64,000 nucleotides of DNA from Diogma glabrata (taxonomy: Eukaryota; Arthropoda; Insecta; Diptera; Cylindrotomidae). The translations under genes and the position numbers were made by a program. Below are positions 21,989 through 33,064 of this stretch, one piece after another. The notes under the pieces are model-generated. The model ran no database searches, was not told the origin of the DNA, and saw nothing but the letters and a program-made list of their open reading frames with translations. How positions within the stretch are numbered: the stretch's first letter is position 1; each line of letters starts with the position of its first letter. The stretch spans positions 377,417,241 to 377,481,240 of the forward strand of contig OY856187.1 in assembly GCA_963693315.1 (NCBI GenBank), given 5' to 3'.

Positions 21989-23652
21989 GTAAGTTAAATA
22001 ATTTTGTTATTTTATCTATTTTCGGCGTTTTTATTTAGGTTGAGAAACATTATAAAATAATTAAATAACCGATTAAGATTTACCACTTTTCTTTGTGGCA
22101 GTTTGGAAAACAGATGTCTGCTAAATGTGAACGTACATTATCGTTTTAATTTATGATGACAAGTTGTTCAAATTAAATTTTATTAGATTGTCCCATTTAT
22201 ATTAACCCGTATATCACGTTTAAGTTCTGCTTCCATTCTAGTCATAATACTTGAAATACGATTAATGCATTGAAATTTTTAGTTATCGGAAAACGGAGTG
22301 ACGCCAGTTTTTTTTAATATTTCAAATAAAATGTGTTGTGTAGAAGGAACTACAAAATATATTCAACAATACATAGAAACCTTTTAGTCTCTCATTACAA
22401 CATGCGTTCTAAGGTGTTGATAAACACATATTTCTTAATAATGTTTTTATGACATACTCCAATATTTTATGACAGGACGGAAAAAATTAAATAAGATGTA
22501 AAGAGCAAATTTTTTCAAAAATTTGCAGGAACAAAATTTAAATTGGGTTGCCAATAATCCAGCTAGTGGCAAATTCCTTGATTATGTGACGGACTGTCTT
22601 CCTTAATGATTAAAACCCATTATATGACGGTTTGTGTCGAGAAAGCAATAGCGTGTCATCTTCAAGAAATATTCCATAGCTAAAAGTGATGTTCTACCGT
22701 TAACTGGACATATTTCATCCGCCCGCACCACTATCTTCTTCATATCTCACTTCTATTGCCAGTGAGATATCATATCTCATGTTCTCATATATCAATAGGA
22801 GGGACTAGAGTACGCGATGTTGTCAAATGTGTAGACCAAAAATACAAAGCAACAAAAAGTGATCCTCTCATGCGAGAAGTATGAAAAGTAGTTAAATCAT
22901 TTATTCATAACCTTAGTACTAACATACTATTTGTTATTTTATTCTTTTTTGTTTCAATATGTCACTCAGTTTCTAATTAAAGAACAATTTTTCAGAGGTC
23001 GCCATGTACTGGTCCATCGATTAGACAAGCAAATTGTTTCTAAAACGCAGTTTTGTTCATAGAAATCAAATCACATAATTTAGTACAAAGACATTAGTAA
23101 GCTCGTTTGACATCCACAGCTTCTGCTATCTACTATGAGCTTATGTGGCCAACTTGAAAAACTGGTCTCAATTTCTTTATTTCATTAGCTCTAGAGGATT
23201 AAGACAATATAGGTGGAGGACAAAAGAACATTAAACGTAATTGCTGTCACAGTGTCAATTTCAGTTATTGCAATCTTAGACCTTTACGGAAATGATAGTT
23301 CTCAGAAAAGTTTAGAAGAACATGTGATGCATTTAAATCCCAGATAACATGTGATTCAGTTTTGATTTTCTTCATTGAAATTCCTTAATTGCCTCCATTC
23401 ATGTGATAGATTTGAGAAGCTGTAAAATAGAGCGTTGCATCTGAGTTGACATCAAAATATTTGGTTTTATTAATAACTAGCTGGATCTGGTCCGCGTTGT
23501 TGTGGCTCAGTTTGGTTGAATGAAAAATATGAAGAAAAGAGAATGCATACGGTTCTAATATGTTTAATTTCACGATGCTTCTGCAGGGTATACAATATTT
23601 GTTGTTGTTCGATTTTCTGTAAAGATATAGAGATTCTCTAGATAGCCACCGC
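21989..23652 (+). other. Start of slo intron
   Basis: GTAAGT donor followed by AT-rich non-coding DNA. A block at 22510-22560 (GGAACAAAATTTAAATTGGGTTGCCAATA) reappears inversely at 37808-37845, so it is part of a dispersed repeat. The GAGTACGCG...TTGTCA block at 22809-22850 resembles 58826-58860. No further slo exon seen. Confidence 0.6.
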
Positions 23653-23653
23653 C

Positions 23654-23781
23654 ATTCCGTAGCTCAAATAAAAATAATGTTTTATTTCAATACAATATTT
23701 CATTACAGTATAATTATAATATTTGTAACCAAACCAGTTATATAAAAGTAAGCTAATGAATCAGGGTTTGCCAACCTTACA
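23654..23781 (-). repeat. 3' LTR of minus-strand gypsy element (3' end lost)
   Basis: On the minus strand it begins TGTAAGGTTGGC directly after the purine tract GCGGAAAGGAA (23782-23792) and runs 128 bp to GAGCTACGGAAT. The terminal about 20 bases present in the other LTR are missing. Confidence 0.65.
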
Positions 23782-23896
23782 TTCCTTTCCGCTGAAATAA
23801 AGATTAAAAATATATATAATAAAATAGGATCGTTAGGAATATAATTTCATAAGGGAACGAAGGAAAATAAATAAAGGTCAAACAAAATGTTTTTGC

Positions 23897-24881
23897 TTAT
23901 GAAGCAGCTTGGAATCGTTCAGGAGCGAGTTTTGGGCGACTTGATCTTTTTAAAGGGGTAGGTTCTGGCTCTATTTGTACTGGCAAGGTGTGATCATTTT
24001 GAAGATTATCTTGAAGTTTTCGATGTAAGGTGTGATCATCTTGAAGATTATCTTGAAGTTTTGAATCAAATGTTGTTGAAGGTAGTCGTACTATACTTGT
24101 GTTGCTCTCAGCCAGCAACGACTTTTTTAGATGATCTGCATGGCACAAGCTGATTTTGATGCCTAATTTTTACGACATATAAAACATTATATTTCTTTTT
24201 GATAATTATTCCTTGCACCCAAGATACATTTTCTCCCCGTACCGTTTCAACCAAGATACTTTCATGTTCTATAAATATTCTCATATTGTTCACATACTCT
24301 ACTTTTTTTTGCTGTGGGTGAAAAGTTGGCATGATCAGAGTTAGTTTCGTTCTGGATTTAAATTTTAGCATAACTTCACTTGGTGTCAATCCCGTGATAG
24401 AATGAGGCGTGTTGCGGTAAGCGAAAAGAAAATTATCGATTTGTGATTGAGTGCTTCTTTTGTCTCCCTCTATTAACTTCCTCTCAAGGGCTTTTTTAAA
24501 TGTTTGGACACTTCTCTCTGTCAACCCGTTCGATTTTGCATGATATGGTGGGGTCTTAGTATGTTGCACTGCGTTTGCTTTACAGAAGTCTGCAAACTCT
24601 TCTGATGCAAAAGGTGGTCCGTTATCCGACACTATTTCCTGTGGTATTCCAAATGTTGAAAAAATTGATCTCAATTTAGAAGAGGTTTCGCTTGCTGTAG
24701 TTTTCTGCATTAAAAAAATTTCTATCCATTTTAAATGGCTATCAACAATGATGAAGTATATAGGTGTTGTTATCTTTTTTTGCAAAATCAATATGTAGTC
24801 TTTGCCAAGGATGATTAGTCCATGGCCATGGGTGTAAAGGTACTTCCACGTGGGAATTTTGTGACTGTTGACAAGGTACAC
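23897..24881 (-). pseudogene. Gypsy integrase core and C-terminus
   Basis: A 1-base length change in an A run near 24775-24781 moves the core into a second frame (24881-24108). There VSDNGPPF (Asp 86) and HAKSNGLTER (Glu 122) are separated by 35 residues, the D,D(35)E spacing of retroviral integrases; the first Asp is in the upstream frame. YRNTPHSITGLTPSEVML is the usual end-of-core motif. A last frame, 24148-23897, gives ADHLKK and an acidic/basic tail in which a KLQDNLQ-x-DHTL unit is present twice in tandem. Function would be insertion of the cDNA. Broken by two shifts. Confidence 0.85.
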
Positions 24882-26715
24882 ACAGTTTTATGAGACTAAC
24901 TATGTCATTATCAATTCCTGGCCACCATACTAGACTCCGTGCTAATGATTTCATTCGATTTATTCCTGGATGTTCTACATGAAACAAATCCAAAACATGT
25001 CTTCTAAGTTCTGTTGGTACAATTACACGTATTCCCCAGGGAAGACAATTATTTAACACGTTAATTTCAGTATGACGTTGATGATAAGGTTTTAACTCTA
25101 GGCTATTGATATCCGTTGACCATCCGTTTTGGGTTATAATCAGGACTTTGGAAAGGATTTTATCTTTAGCTGTAGAGTTTGATATATCTTGGTGAGTGAT
25201 AGGAAATCTGGAAAAAGGCAAATTATTAATATATTCGTCCTCTTCATTATTACGAATAGCAAGGGGTAGAGGCAGACGCGATAAAGCATCTGCTCTAACC
25301 ATGTGCTTTCCTTCCTTGTATTTGATGATAAACTGGTACGCTAATAGTATTATTGACCATCTTTGGAGTCGTGATGCAGCCAGTGTAGGAAATCCTTTCT
25401 TTGAACCAAATAAGTACATCAGTGGCTTATGATCGGTGAACAGAATGAACTTCCTTCCAAATAGATACTTATGGAACTTAGTAACCCCAAACTTCAAGCT
25501 TAGGGCCTCTTTCTCAATTTGTGAGTAGTTACGTTCTGCTTTGTTTAATGTTCTTGACGCAAAAGCGATTGGTTTACCATCTCCTACTTTTGATTCCATT
25601 CTTTGGCTTAGAACTGCACCTATTCCGTATTGTGAGGCGTCACATTCCAAAATGAGTGATTTTGAGGGATCGTACAGCTCTAAAATGTTGGATGATGTTA
25701 ATAATCGTTTACTTCTTTCAAATGCTTTTTGTTCGTCGTCTCCCCAATGCCAGGAACCACTAGAAATAATATTATAAAGAGGTTTTAAAGTATCTGCTGT
25801 CATTTTAATGTATTCAGAATATGCTTGAACCAAACCAAAAAACGATCTCAACTGTTTTTCATTAACAGGCTCAGGTGCATGTTTAGCTAATTTTGTTTGT
25901 GGAATGTGTCTACCATCTTGATTCAAAATTTGACCAACATATTCCACACTCGGTTTAAAAAACTGACATTTCTTTAAATTTACTTTAATATTGAAAGACA
26001 TAAGTCTATCAAAAACCAAACAAGTTTTTTTAAAACAGTCAGTATAGTCAACCCCTGAAATTAAAATGTCGTCCAAATAGCATGATACCCCTTTAATATT
26101 CACCAGAACCTGATCCATAATGGATTGAAAAATAGAAGGTGCCGCTGCTACACCGTAAGATAATTTTTTAAACTTGAACATACCAAGATGAGCATTTATT
26201 ACTAACAGCTTTTGAGATGGTTCGTTCACCAACACTTGTAAATAAGCATTAGATAGATCTAAAACCGTGAAAATGGAGCAACCTGCAGCCGTTACGTAAA
26301 TATCATCTAAGTGTGGAAGCGGATAAACATTCACATCTAAATTTGGGTTAAGAGTAACTTTAAAATCTCCACACAATCCTACTCCACCTGAAGGTTTCAT
26401 TACAGCAATAATAGGAGTAGCCCAGCTACTATGTTGAACCTTCTCTATGATGTTCTCTCTCTCCATGCGTAGTAAATCCGCTTCTACTTTTTCACGATAC
26501 GCGTAAGGGACTGTGTATGGTTTACACAATCAAGGTATACAATCTGTTTTTAGAACCAAATCTACTTTGAAATTATTAATGGAGCCTGGTATTTCATCAA
26601 AACAAACCGAATATTTCTTAATGATTTCATTAGTCGCTTGGCTAATACCAGTTTCCACTGAATTGATTGATAAACTGGACTGTAAATATGAAAAATCAAT
26701 TCCTAATTTATTCAT
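24742..26715 (-). pseudogene. Gypsy reverse transcriptase, RNase H and integrase zinc domain
   Basis: The frame begins in 26530-26715 (linker) and continues after a TGA at 26527-26529 into 595 open codons (26529-24742). Counting from the first Met after that stop: RT motif A FTVLDLSNAY (Asp 91), motif C YLDDILIS (151-158), thumb RSFFGLVQAYSEYI, RNase H ECDASQYGIGAVLSQ (Asp 297) and TDHKPL (365-370), RNase H end RADALSRLP, then the integrase HHCC region FHVEHPGIN...CVPCQQ (517-555). Catalytic residues are all kept, so decay is recent or mild. The single TGA lies at a conserved basic-Pro-Tyr entry motif and could derive from CGA. The frame ends in the first part of the integrase core (HIDFA) because of a homopolymer shift. 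Confidence 0.88.
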
Positions 26716-26741
26716 CCAATTACGACCGAATAACGCATCAG

Positions 26742-27068
26742 CTACAGGGTGTTTTTTGCTATAACCAATAACGGTAACCTATAATTTAGATTCTTATATT
26801 TAACATTAACTATGATCTCTCCAAATATGGCCAATTTCTCTCCAGAATATGTTTTAATAACTGCTGTGGATTTATTTACCTTACAATGTCTAAATTTTTC
26901 AAGATACATGCTTTCATGTATTACCGACACCGTTGCTCCGGTGTCAAATTCCATCAACACTTCTTGATCTTCGATTATAATAATGAAACAAATTTTGTTA
27001 CTTACATTCGATAGCACGTTTAGAACATAAATCTCCTGCTGACTTACTTCATCTTCAAACATGTCCAC
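26742..27068 (-). pseudogene. Gypsy aspartic protease
   Basis: A 108-codon frame contains EFDTGATVSVI at about residues 40-50, the catalytic DTG of the retropepsin family, and a downstream LPLLVI flap-side block. The protease cleaves gag-pol. The domain itself looks intact; it is separated by a shift near 26755 from the following FGRNWM linker in 26530-26715, which is the normal junction to RT. Confidence 0.8.
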
Positions 27069-27129
27069 TCTTTAGACATTTCGAAGTTTACTTTTTAAAG
27101 AAGATGACTCACCATTGTCAACACGTTAA

Positions 27130-27921
27130 TTCATCGAGCAAACTTCTACCTCGTCTTCTTCTTCCTCATAATTTCCATCTACATTATGGATTCTTCGGTG
27201 CCTATTACCGCTCTTATTTTATCCATTCGAAGAACAAACTTTTGCACTGTGTCCTACTACTTGGCACTTGAAACACCGCCAGAACCTTGCCTTACATTTC
27301 TCTTCTTTACATCTTGTTGAACCTCAATAAGAACATCTACGACCAGAAGAAAATATTTCACTATTATTAAAATATTTACTCACCCTATTTACATCGGCAT
27401 ATGAATCATCCATTTTAAATTTGGTTGATTCTATTTCTGCAGTTTCCAATTGCTTGGCTAAAGCTTCCGCCTTTTGCAAATTAAGAGTATGGTCTTTTAA
27501 TAACTCTTCCCTAATATGGTTACTTTTTACACCTACTACAATTCTATCGCAAATTGCTTCTTCCAAAAATGTGCCATACTCACATCCACGCGCTATGCCT
27601 CTTAGGGCTTCCAAAAAATCCGCAATACTTTCTTGTGGACCTATGGCACCTTTGATTGAATTTATATCTCTCAATTTTTTTTAGTTTAGCTGGACTTAAA
27701 TGAGTTTTTAACACATCACATTTTACAATAGTTGAGTTAGCCGGTTTACAGGGAGCCAACAAGTTAACTAACTTTTGAAAATGAATTGCTCCTAAACTCG
27801 CTCAAAACATGTTTAATTTGTTTGGCTCTGCATATTTATTTGCTTCAAAAAAACAGCAAAACCGATCATAATATGACTCGAAATCCTCAACCGTTATGTC
27901 AAATTTCTCGAAGGTTGTCAT
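27130..27921 (-). pseudogene. Gypsy gag (broken)
   Basis: Starts MTTFEKFDITVEDFESYYDR (ATG at 27921), a gypsy-type gag head. A TGA at 27802 interrupts it, after which ASLGAIHFQKLVNLLAP and LSPAKLKKI continue in frame to about 27680. A shift then leads into SIADFLEALRGIARGCEYGTFLEEAICDRIV..GVKS (27674-27324), the conserved gag middle. After another shift the zinc knuckle CFKCQVVGHSAKVC (CX2CX4HX4C) is readable near 27225-27270. Gag forms the virus-like particle and the knuckle binds RNA. Three or more disruptions make it non-functional. Confidence 0.8.
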
Positions 27922-28150
27922 ATTTTGCACGCGCTTAACTTTAATACACACTACTAAAAATTTATTTCTTTTATTAACCACACTACACAATCACAGTAAC
28001 CGATACAGTCTCGGTAATATGAATAACGTTATAACTCAAATAAACCAACTATTTAACTTAAATTTAATTAAATTAATTCATACTTACCTGCATCCAAATT
28101 TATAAGAAATGATTTGTAGAATATTAATTTAATAAATTTTTAAAATTATT

Positions 28151-28163
28151 TTTCGTCGCCAAT
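28151..28163 (-). other. Primer-binding site of minus-strand gypsy element
   Basis: Reads ATTGGCGACGAAA on the minus strand immediately inside the 5' LTR end. TGGCGAC is the start of the arginine-tRNA-type site used by many insect gypsy elements. Confidence 0.55.
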
Positions 28164-28164
28164 A

Positions 28165-28233
28165 TGTTATAAATAAACATGCTATTCCGTAGCTCAAATA
28201 ATAATAATGTTTTATTTCAATACAATATTTCAT
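28165..28233 (-). repeat. 5' LTR remnant of minus-strand gypsy element
   Basis: Holds the last about 70 bp of the LTR, ending TTTATAACA on the minus strand, followed by the primer-site-like sequence. The upstream part of this LTR, which should begin TGTAAGG, is missing. Confidence 0.6.
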
Positions 28234-28379
28234 ATAGAACATGCAAAATATAATTGTCCATTTGAGAAGCAATCCATTCTAGATCTGAGCCGCACAGTGA
28301 TTGCAAATGCCATTCGAATTGAAAATTGTTATCTTTTAAATTGAAATATCATATCCGTATTGTTTTTATATTAACAATG

Positions 28380-29790
28380 CAATTCTATATCGAACAAAGC
28401 AGCAGCAGCAGATCGATTCTGCGGTGACATTCATAATTGATTGAGAACTAAATTCGCAATTACTAAGCACAGACCTTCAATCATTATTAACGCTTTGTTG
28501 TGCATTTGTTTGGTAAAATCTATGTTTATATTTGAATATTCCTTCCATATTCGACAGGAAATAGTTTCAAACATGTGCAATTTGCATTTTTTCCCATACT
28601 TTTGAGGGAGAGCAAGCCGACAGTATAATTGCTAAGAAAACACGGACTGGGCTTGGAGATGACGTGTTGCGCGTGTCATTAATGCATACATCCCAGTGTC
28701 GGTGGTTCTAAAATAAATTCAGAGTTTGACATCCACTGCAGAAAATGGCATGTGTAATTGAAAATGAAAATAGCATGCGCCGTTGACAATTATCAATTGC
28801 TGGAAATCCCTTTACCAATAACATGTGAAAAAGAGGTATTCACCTTGTTTGGGATGGGGTACAGGCTGCCTATCGTAGCTGTTTTTAATATGGCAGATTG
28901 TTCGTCGACTCGCTCTTCTCCTTTGCCACGCATAAATAATTTTTTATTCGAATTCCATGTTAGGTACGGAGGTACTTTCAAATACAGCAAACAAATACAA
29001 CAAACAGTTTTCACAAACGCGACATTTTGACATATCGCAAGGGAAGTGTTTAAAGTTGCAGGCAGTAAATTCAAAACATTTTGTTGCATATTTACAGCTG
29101 TGATATAAACATGTTGCTCATTTTCTAGATCTGTACTGTTAACAGAAAAATAGCTGTGGACTTCGTGTATGTTAAGGAAAAGAAAGAATTCACAACACAG
29201 CTTCATTGCTGTTTATGTATTGTGGCACGCTAAAAACTGAAATGTGCCTGCTTATATTAACGTACTTACTAACTTAATTATCTGATTTAAGGGTGATACA
29301 GTACTCCACCTTTATGTGCGTTCTGCTCTGTTTGTGATTGGTAGCAAAGGTGAATATGGAACAACCACCGGTTGCTGCCAATTTCGATGTTTCCGTTTCG
29401 CATATCTTCTCTTGTACAAAGGATATTTATCGTTTCTTGTAACTGTTTTTGCTACTAAGCCTTGAGTATATCGTTTTGAATATTTTCCATCGATCATGCA
29501 TTCTGTATTTTGATTCGTGCTCTGCAAGGTTCATGATACATAGCTTTCGTCACAACTTCCTACAAACCCCTGTTGAAGTTGGCATCGGATATTTGAAATG
29601 TGTTTTTGAAATGATTTTGTTTTGAGCCAGATTAGAATATGAGCGTGTGACAGACAATCCTCTTTTTTGTCATTGCACTGAGTACATCCAACAGCGACCA
29701 GACTCAAACACTTTATGGTTTACCATAAAATTCATCAGCAATTGCAGCTTTTGTCTTAAAACTCGTGCTGTGATTCATACCTTTCCAATG
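28380..29790 (-). pseudogene. Helitron Rep protein relic (HUH endonuclease part and following domain)
   Basis: On the minus strand successive frames read: ARVLRQKLQLLMNF...GRCWMYSVQ-stop-QKRGL (about 29760-29660); LSHAHILIWLK, which contains the HUH (His-x-His) nuclease motif of Helitron Rep (about 29645-29615); ECMIDGKYSKRYTQ...YPLYKRR...VVPYSP (29527-29312); then YINSNEAVL-stop-ILSFP. After these come the 137-codon frame 29206-28793 with EQHVYITAVNMQQN and YLTWNSNKKLF, and KQMHNKALIMIEGLCLV...PQNRSAAAA (to about 28380). This order matches Helitron Rep-helicase proteins, which start rolling-circle transposition. The Pif1 helicase part is not here. At least five stops or shifts. No Helitron ends found around it. 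Confidence 0.82.
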
Positions 29791-31383
29791 GCGATTTCAC
29801 AGGAAATAAATTTTATTGTATATTGTCCCAAGCTGAATTGCATGTGAAGGTAATGGATAGGTATGATCGCCCGTAGTGGCGAACATACGCCATAATAAAC
29901 ACTGAAATCAATAAAATAAAAAAACACTAAAAAAACAAAAAACACTAAAATCAATATATGGTGACCATGCAAAACTAATCGATTAAATTAAGTCTGCAAG
30001 TGAAATTCAACCATAAAATGGAATGAATAGAGATTAATACAGTTAAAGGACACTTGTACTTCTTTTGGCAGTCTACATTCCTATACGGAACATATACGGC
30101 TAATAAAAAAAAACTATATAAAAACCTTTCTGTATTTGAGTGCAACATTGTGTCCAAATTTCCGAATCGTTCAAGTACTTTCGGAGATTATCTATTTCGA
30201 ACAAACGAACATTTACATTTTTATTTATATATATTTTATTTGAGATGCCGTTTCCTTTAATCATTCGTGGTTTTGCACGATAGTATATACTTTTCAGCTG
30301 TAGCATAATAGTTTTCTACACCGAAAGGTTAAGCCGAAACGATTTTTTTTGGCACTCATGCTAGTTTAATAGAGCTTTACGCATCATTTTGCTGAATGAA
30401 TTTCTCTACTGAAGCAAAATAAACATTTATTCATCCTTCATATTTATTAGGACAGCCGACAAGGCAATCAGTACCCGAAGAGTTAATTATTTAAATATAA
30501 AAGACTAAAGCATATTGTTCCACGGATAATTTCAGCAAATCTACAGACTTCAAACAACCCACCCTAGAAATGTAGACATTTTTGGAGCTTTGTATGATTG
30601 ATCAGTTTAGCAGTTCTCGGTAAATTGTAGTATTGAATTTTTGTCAGTTCAAGAATTTTTTTCTTGTTGTTTTCCATTCTTTATGATATTCTCTTTTTTA
30701 CCCGGTTGACCTCACTTTTGAGATTATTTAAATTATTGGTGCACCAGTTTGACGTATTTGCCTGTATGGATTTTGATTTTCGTGGTATTGGTATGGCATT
30801 AGACTAATCAATTTCTTTAGATTGTTGTGACTCGCATAATATTAAGCTAAATATTTTTTTGTTTTAATGAATCTATCAACAGTGGTGATATCTAGGAAAG
30901 GCTCACTATTATTTTTGTACGTTACTTTGGTTTTTCAAAAACTTCTTTGTCACCAAAAGTCACGATACGTAGTGAAATGACACACTATTAAGCATTGAAC
31001 GAAACACACTCTACATACCAGCTGACTGACATCCATATCAGTCTTAGTTTCAATATTAAAATCAGTTTGACTATGCACGTTTTCATTTCCAGACCATGAT
31101 TGAGGTGGTACTTCTACATCAAATAAGTGCGCTCCGATCACTTTTATTATATGCTTTGTTAGGAATTTCGGACTTTTATAGAATAGTAAACAGAAATCCT
31201 GACTGGGAAATCTCTAATTTCACAAACAAAAATATCAACTAAAAATCATGGTTGACATAACAAAGAAAATAAATTAACTCAAAAAAAATCACAAACAAAA
31301 ATTATATAAATTAAATCATAAAGAAATATAATCAGAAAATTAATAGTAAAACAATATGATGGATGATCCATGTAAATTATTAG

Positions 31384-31647
31384 TCAAACAATATCCCAAA
31401 CTTTGATTGTTATATTCCAATTTGCATTTTTTTTCGTATTGAAACCAACAGTACGTATCATATCTTCACTAAAGTTACATTTATTTATTTCAAAACCAAT
31501 TATTAATCCAATCCAACATTCAATCCAACGCCGCAATATAACTGTTTGCACACTTTCAACTTGATGTTTTCTTTCATAGTACAACATGACATCTTCAATA
31601 TCAGCATGAAATGAGGTATCTAATATCAAACGAAATGTTTTCTCCAA
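31384..31647 (-). other. Unrecognised 87-codon open frame
   Basis: Composition is protein-like (Trp, Cys and His present; TVILRRWIECWIGLIIGFEI looks like a short amphipathic or membrane stretch). It has no motif I know and no neighbour that explains it. It may be a decayed transposon piece; coding status unproven. Confidence 0.2.
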
Positions 31648-32791
31648 TTTTATGGCAATTTAAATACTTTATTATATTTCATTTATTAAATTCATTTTTA
31701 CTATCTTTTTGTAAACTTTTAACACTTTGACTATTCACTCAATTCAAATTTTAGTTGAAAATCGTCATCTTCAGTTAGATTACTAAACATCTTCTTATTA
31801 GTTTTATCACCGAAACTTTTCATCATTACCAATTTTTCTTAAAATATGGTCTTTGAAATAACATATAATAAAGGATAAAAATTTATTGCAAGTTCTATTT
31901 AAAGATATAATTTTTTTCAATTAAATTAGAGAAAATAATACAATTTTATCACTTGAATTTAAATTTATATTTATGTTACTTTTATTTAAAAATATATAAT
32001 CTCCTCGATCGAACAAATGATCAAGTGTAAATAGTTAAATTCTCCATCTCTTGTTTCTTTTTAACTATACTCTTCATCGCACACAAATTAATAATTTCCC
32101 CATATCTCTCAATAAAAAAACATGCACGTCAACCACTTCCAGATATCATCTCAACAAACAACTTCTCTACAGCTACATAAATTTGAGTACTCTATTACAC
32201 TCACATGTAATACTATGACCAAGCCTAACAAACAAAAATGGTTATCATGTATGCAAGGCAAAAAACATGTATTATGACATTTTGACGCATCAAAACAATT
32301 GCTAAGAAAATGTTAAAAAATTATTGGATGACTTGTGCTTCTATGTTTGTTTTAATTTAAAGGTCGAAATCGAAATAAATTAACAAATATTAGCAGATTT
32401 CTTTAAATTGGAATTTTTTTATTTATAGAGTAAAATTCGAAAATAATAGTCTGTCATTACAACTTCTAGTTTTAAGAAATAGCATCAATATTAGAGCTAG
32501 GTCAGTTATCAGAATGTTGCTTTTTTATTTTTTTTTTCAATGCTCTAGGTTGAGGGTCTAGCAAAGTGAGTTGAGACTCAAGCCTCGATTTTATCGCACC
32601 CTTTGCTAAGCAGGATGATGAATGTCGGCCCATCTCCCAGCGGTTTTTTTCTTTTTTCCAACTTCAGATCAATCGTCTTCTTTCTCATTAGCATCATCAT
32701 CTAGTTTAAATGAGTTGCCATTATTTTTTGCCTTCTGTGAATTTTGTGACTGAAAAGTTTTATTACATACGAGATTTTCTTGTTTAATGAA

Positions 32792-33064
32792 TTATTTGTT
32801 TGAATCATCGCACGGTATATGTTCCTCACCTTGAATTCGTTTTATTTTTAAATATCGTTTTGTTATTATTTTTAATGAAATTTTTGATTCTATGAGTATT
32901 GGGTTCTCTTTTGTTACAATACTATTATATACCTTCCAAAATGCGTAGCTACGGTAAAGTAAGGCTAGCACAACACAAGTGTCAACTAATTTGACTTTAT
33001 CGCTTGATTTTAAGCCACAAAGATCAATCAGATGCCGTTCATCCGCGTGCAACTTCCAGTTCAA
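32792..33064 (-). other. Unrecognised 90-codon open frame
   Basis: Begins MNWKLHADERHLIDLCGLKS and is followed by LVDTCVVLALLYRSYAFWKV, with weak coding-like traces upstream to about 33230 (VENENDNENVVVVKT). I do not recognise a family. Possibly a fragment of an old mobile element or gene relic. Confidence 0.2.

Larger units (their letters stand above)
23654..28233 (-). mobile_element. Ty3/gypsy LTR retrotransposon, degraded, minus strand
   Basis: Gag, protease, RT, RNase H and integrase appear in order from right to left. A 50-bp block (ATTCCGTAGCTCAAATA... to CAATATTTCAT) is shared between 23654-23703 and 28184-28233, showing LTR remnants at both ends. A primer-site TGGCGACG lies inside the right LTR and a purine tract inside the left one. 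Both LTRs are cut at their outer ends, and the coding part has several stops and shifts, so it cannot move by itself. It sits in the inferred slo intron, antisense to the gene. Confidence 0.88.

Noticed and set aside
28793..29206. 137-codon minus frame as a novel protein
   Set aside because: Its motifs continue the Helitron Rep order seen on both sides in other frames.
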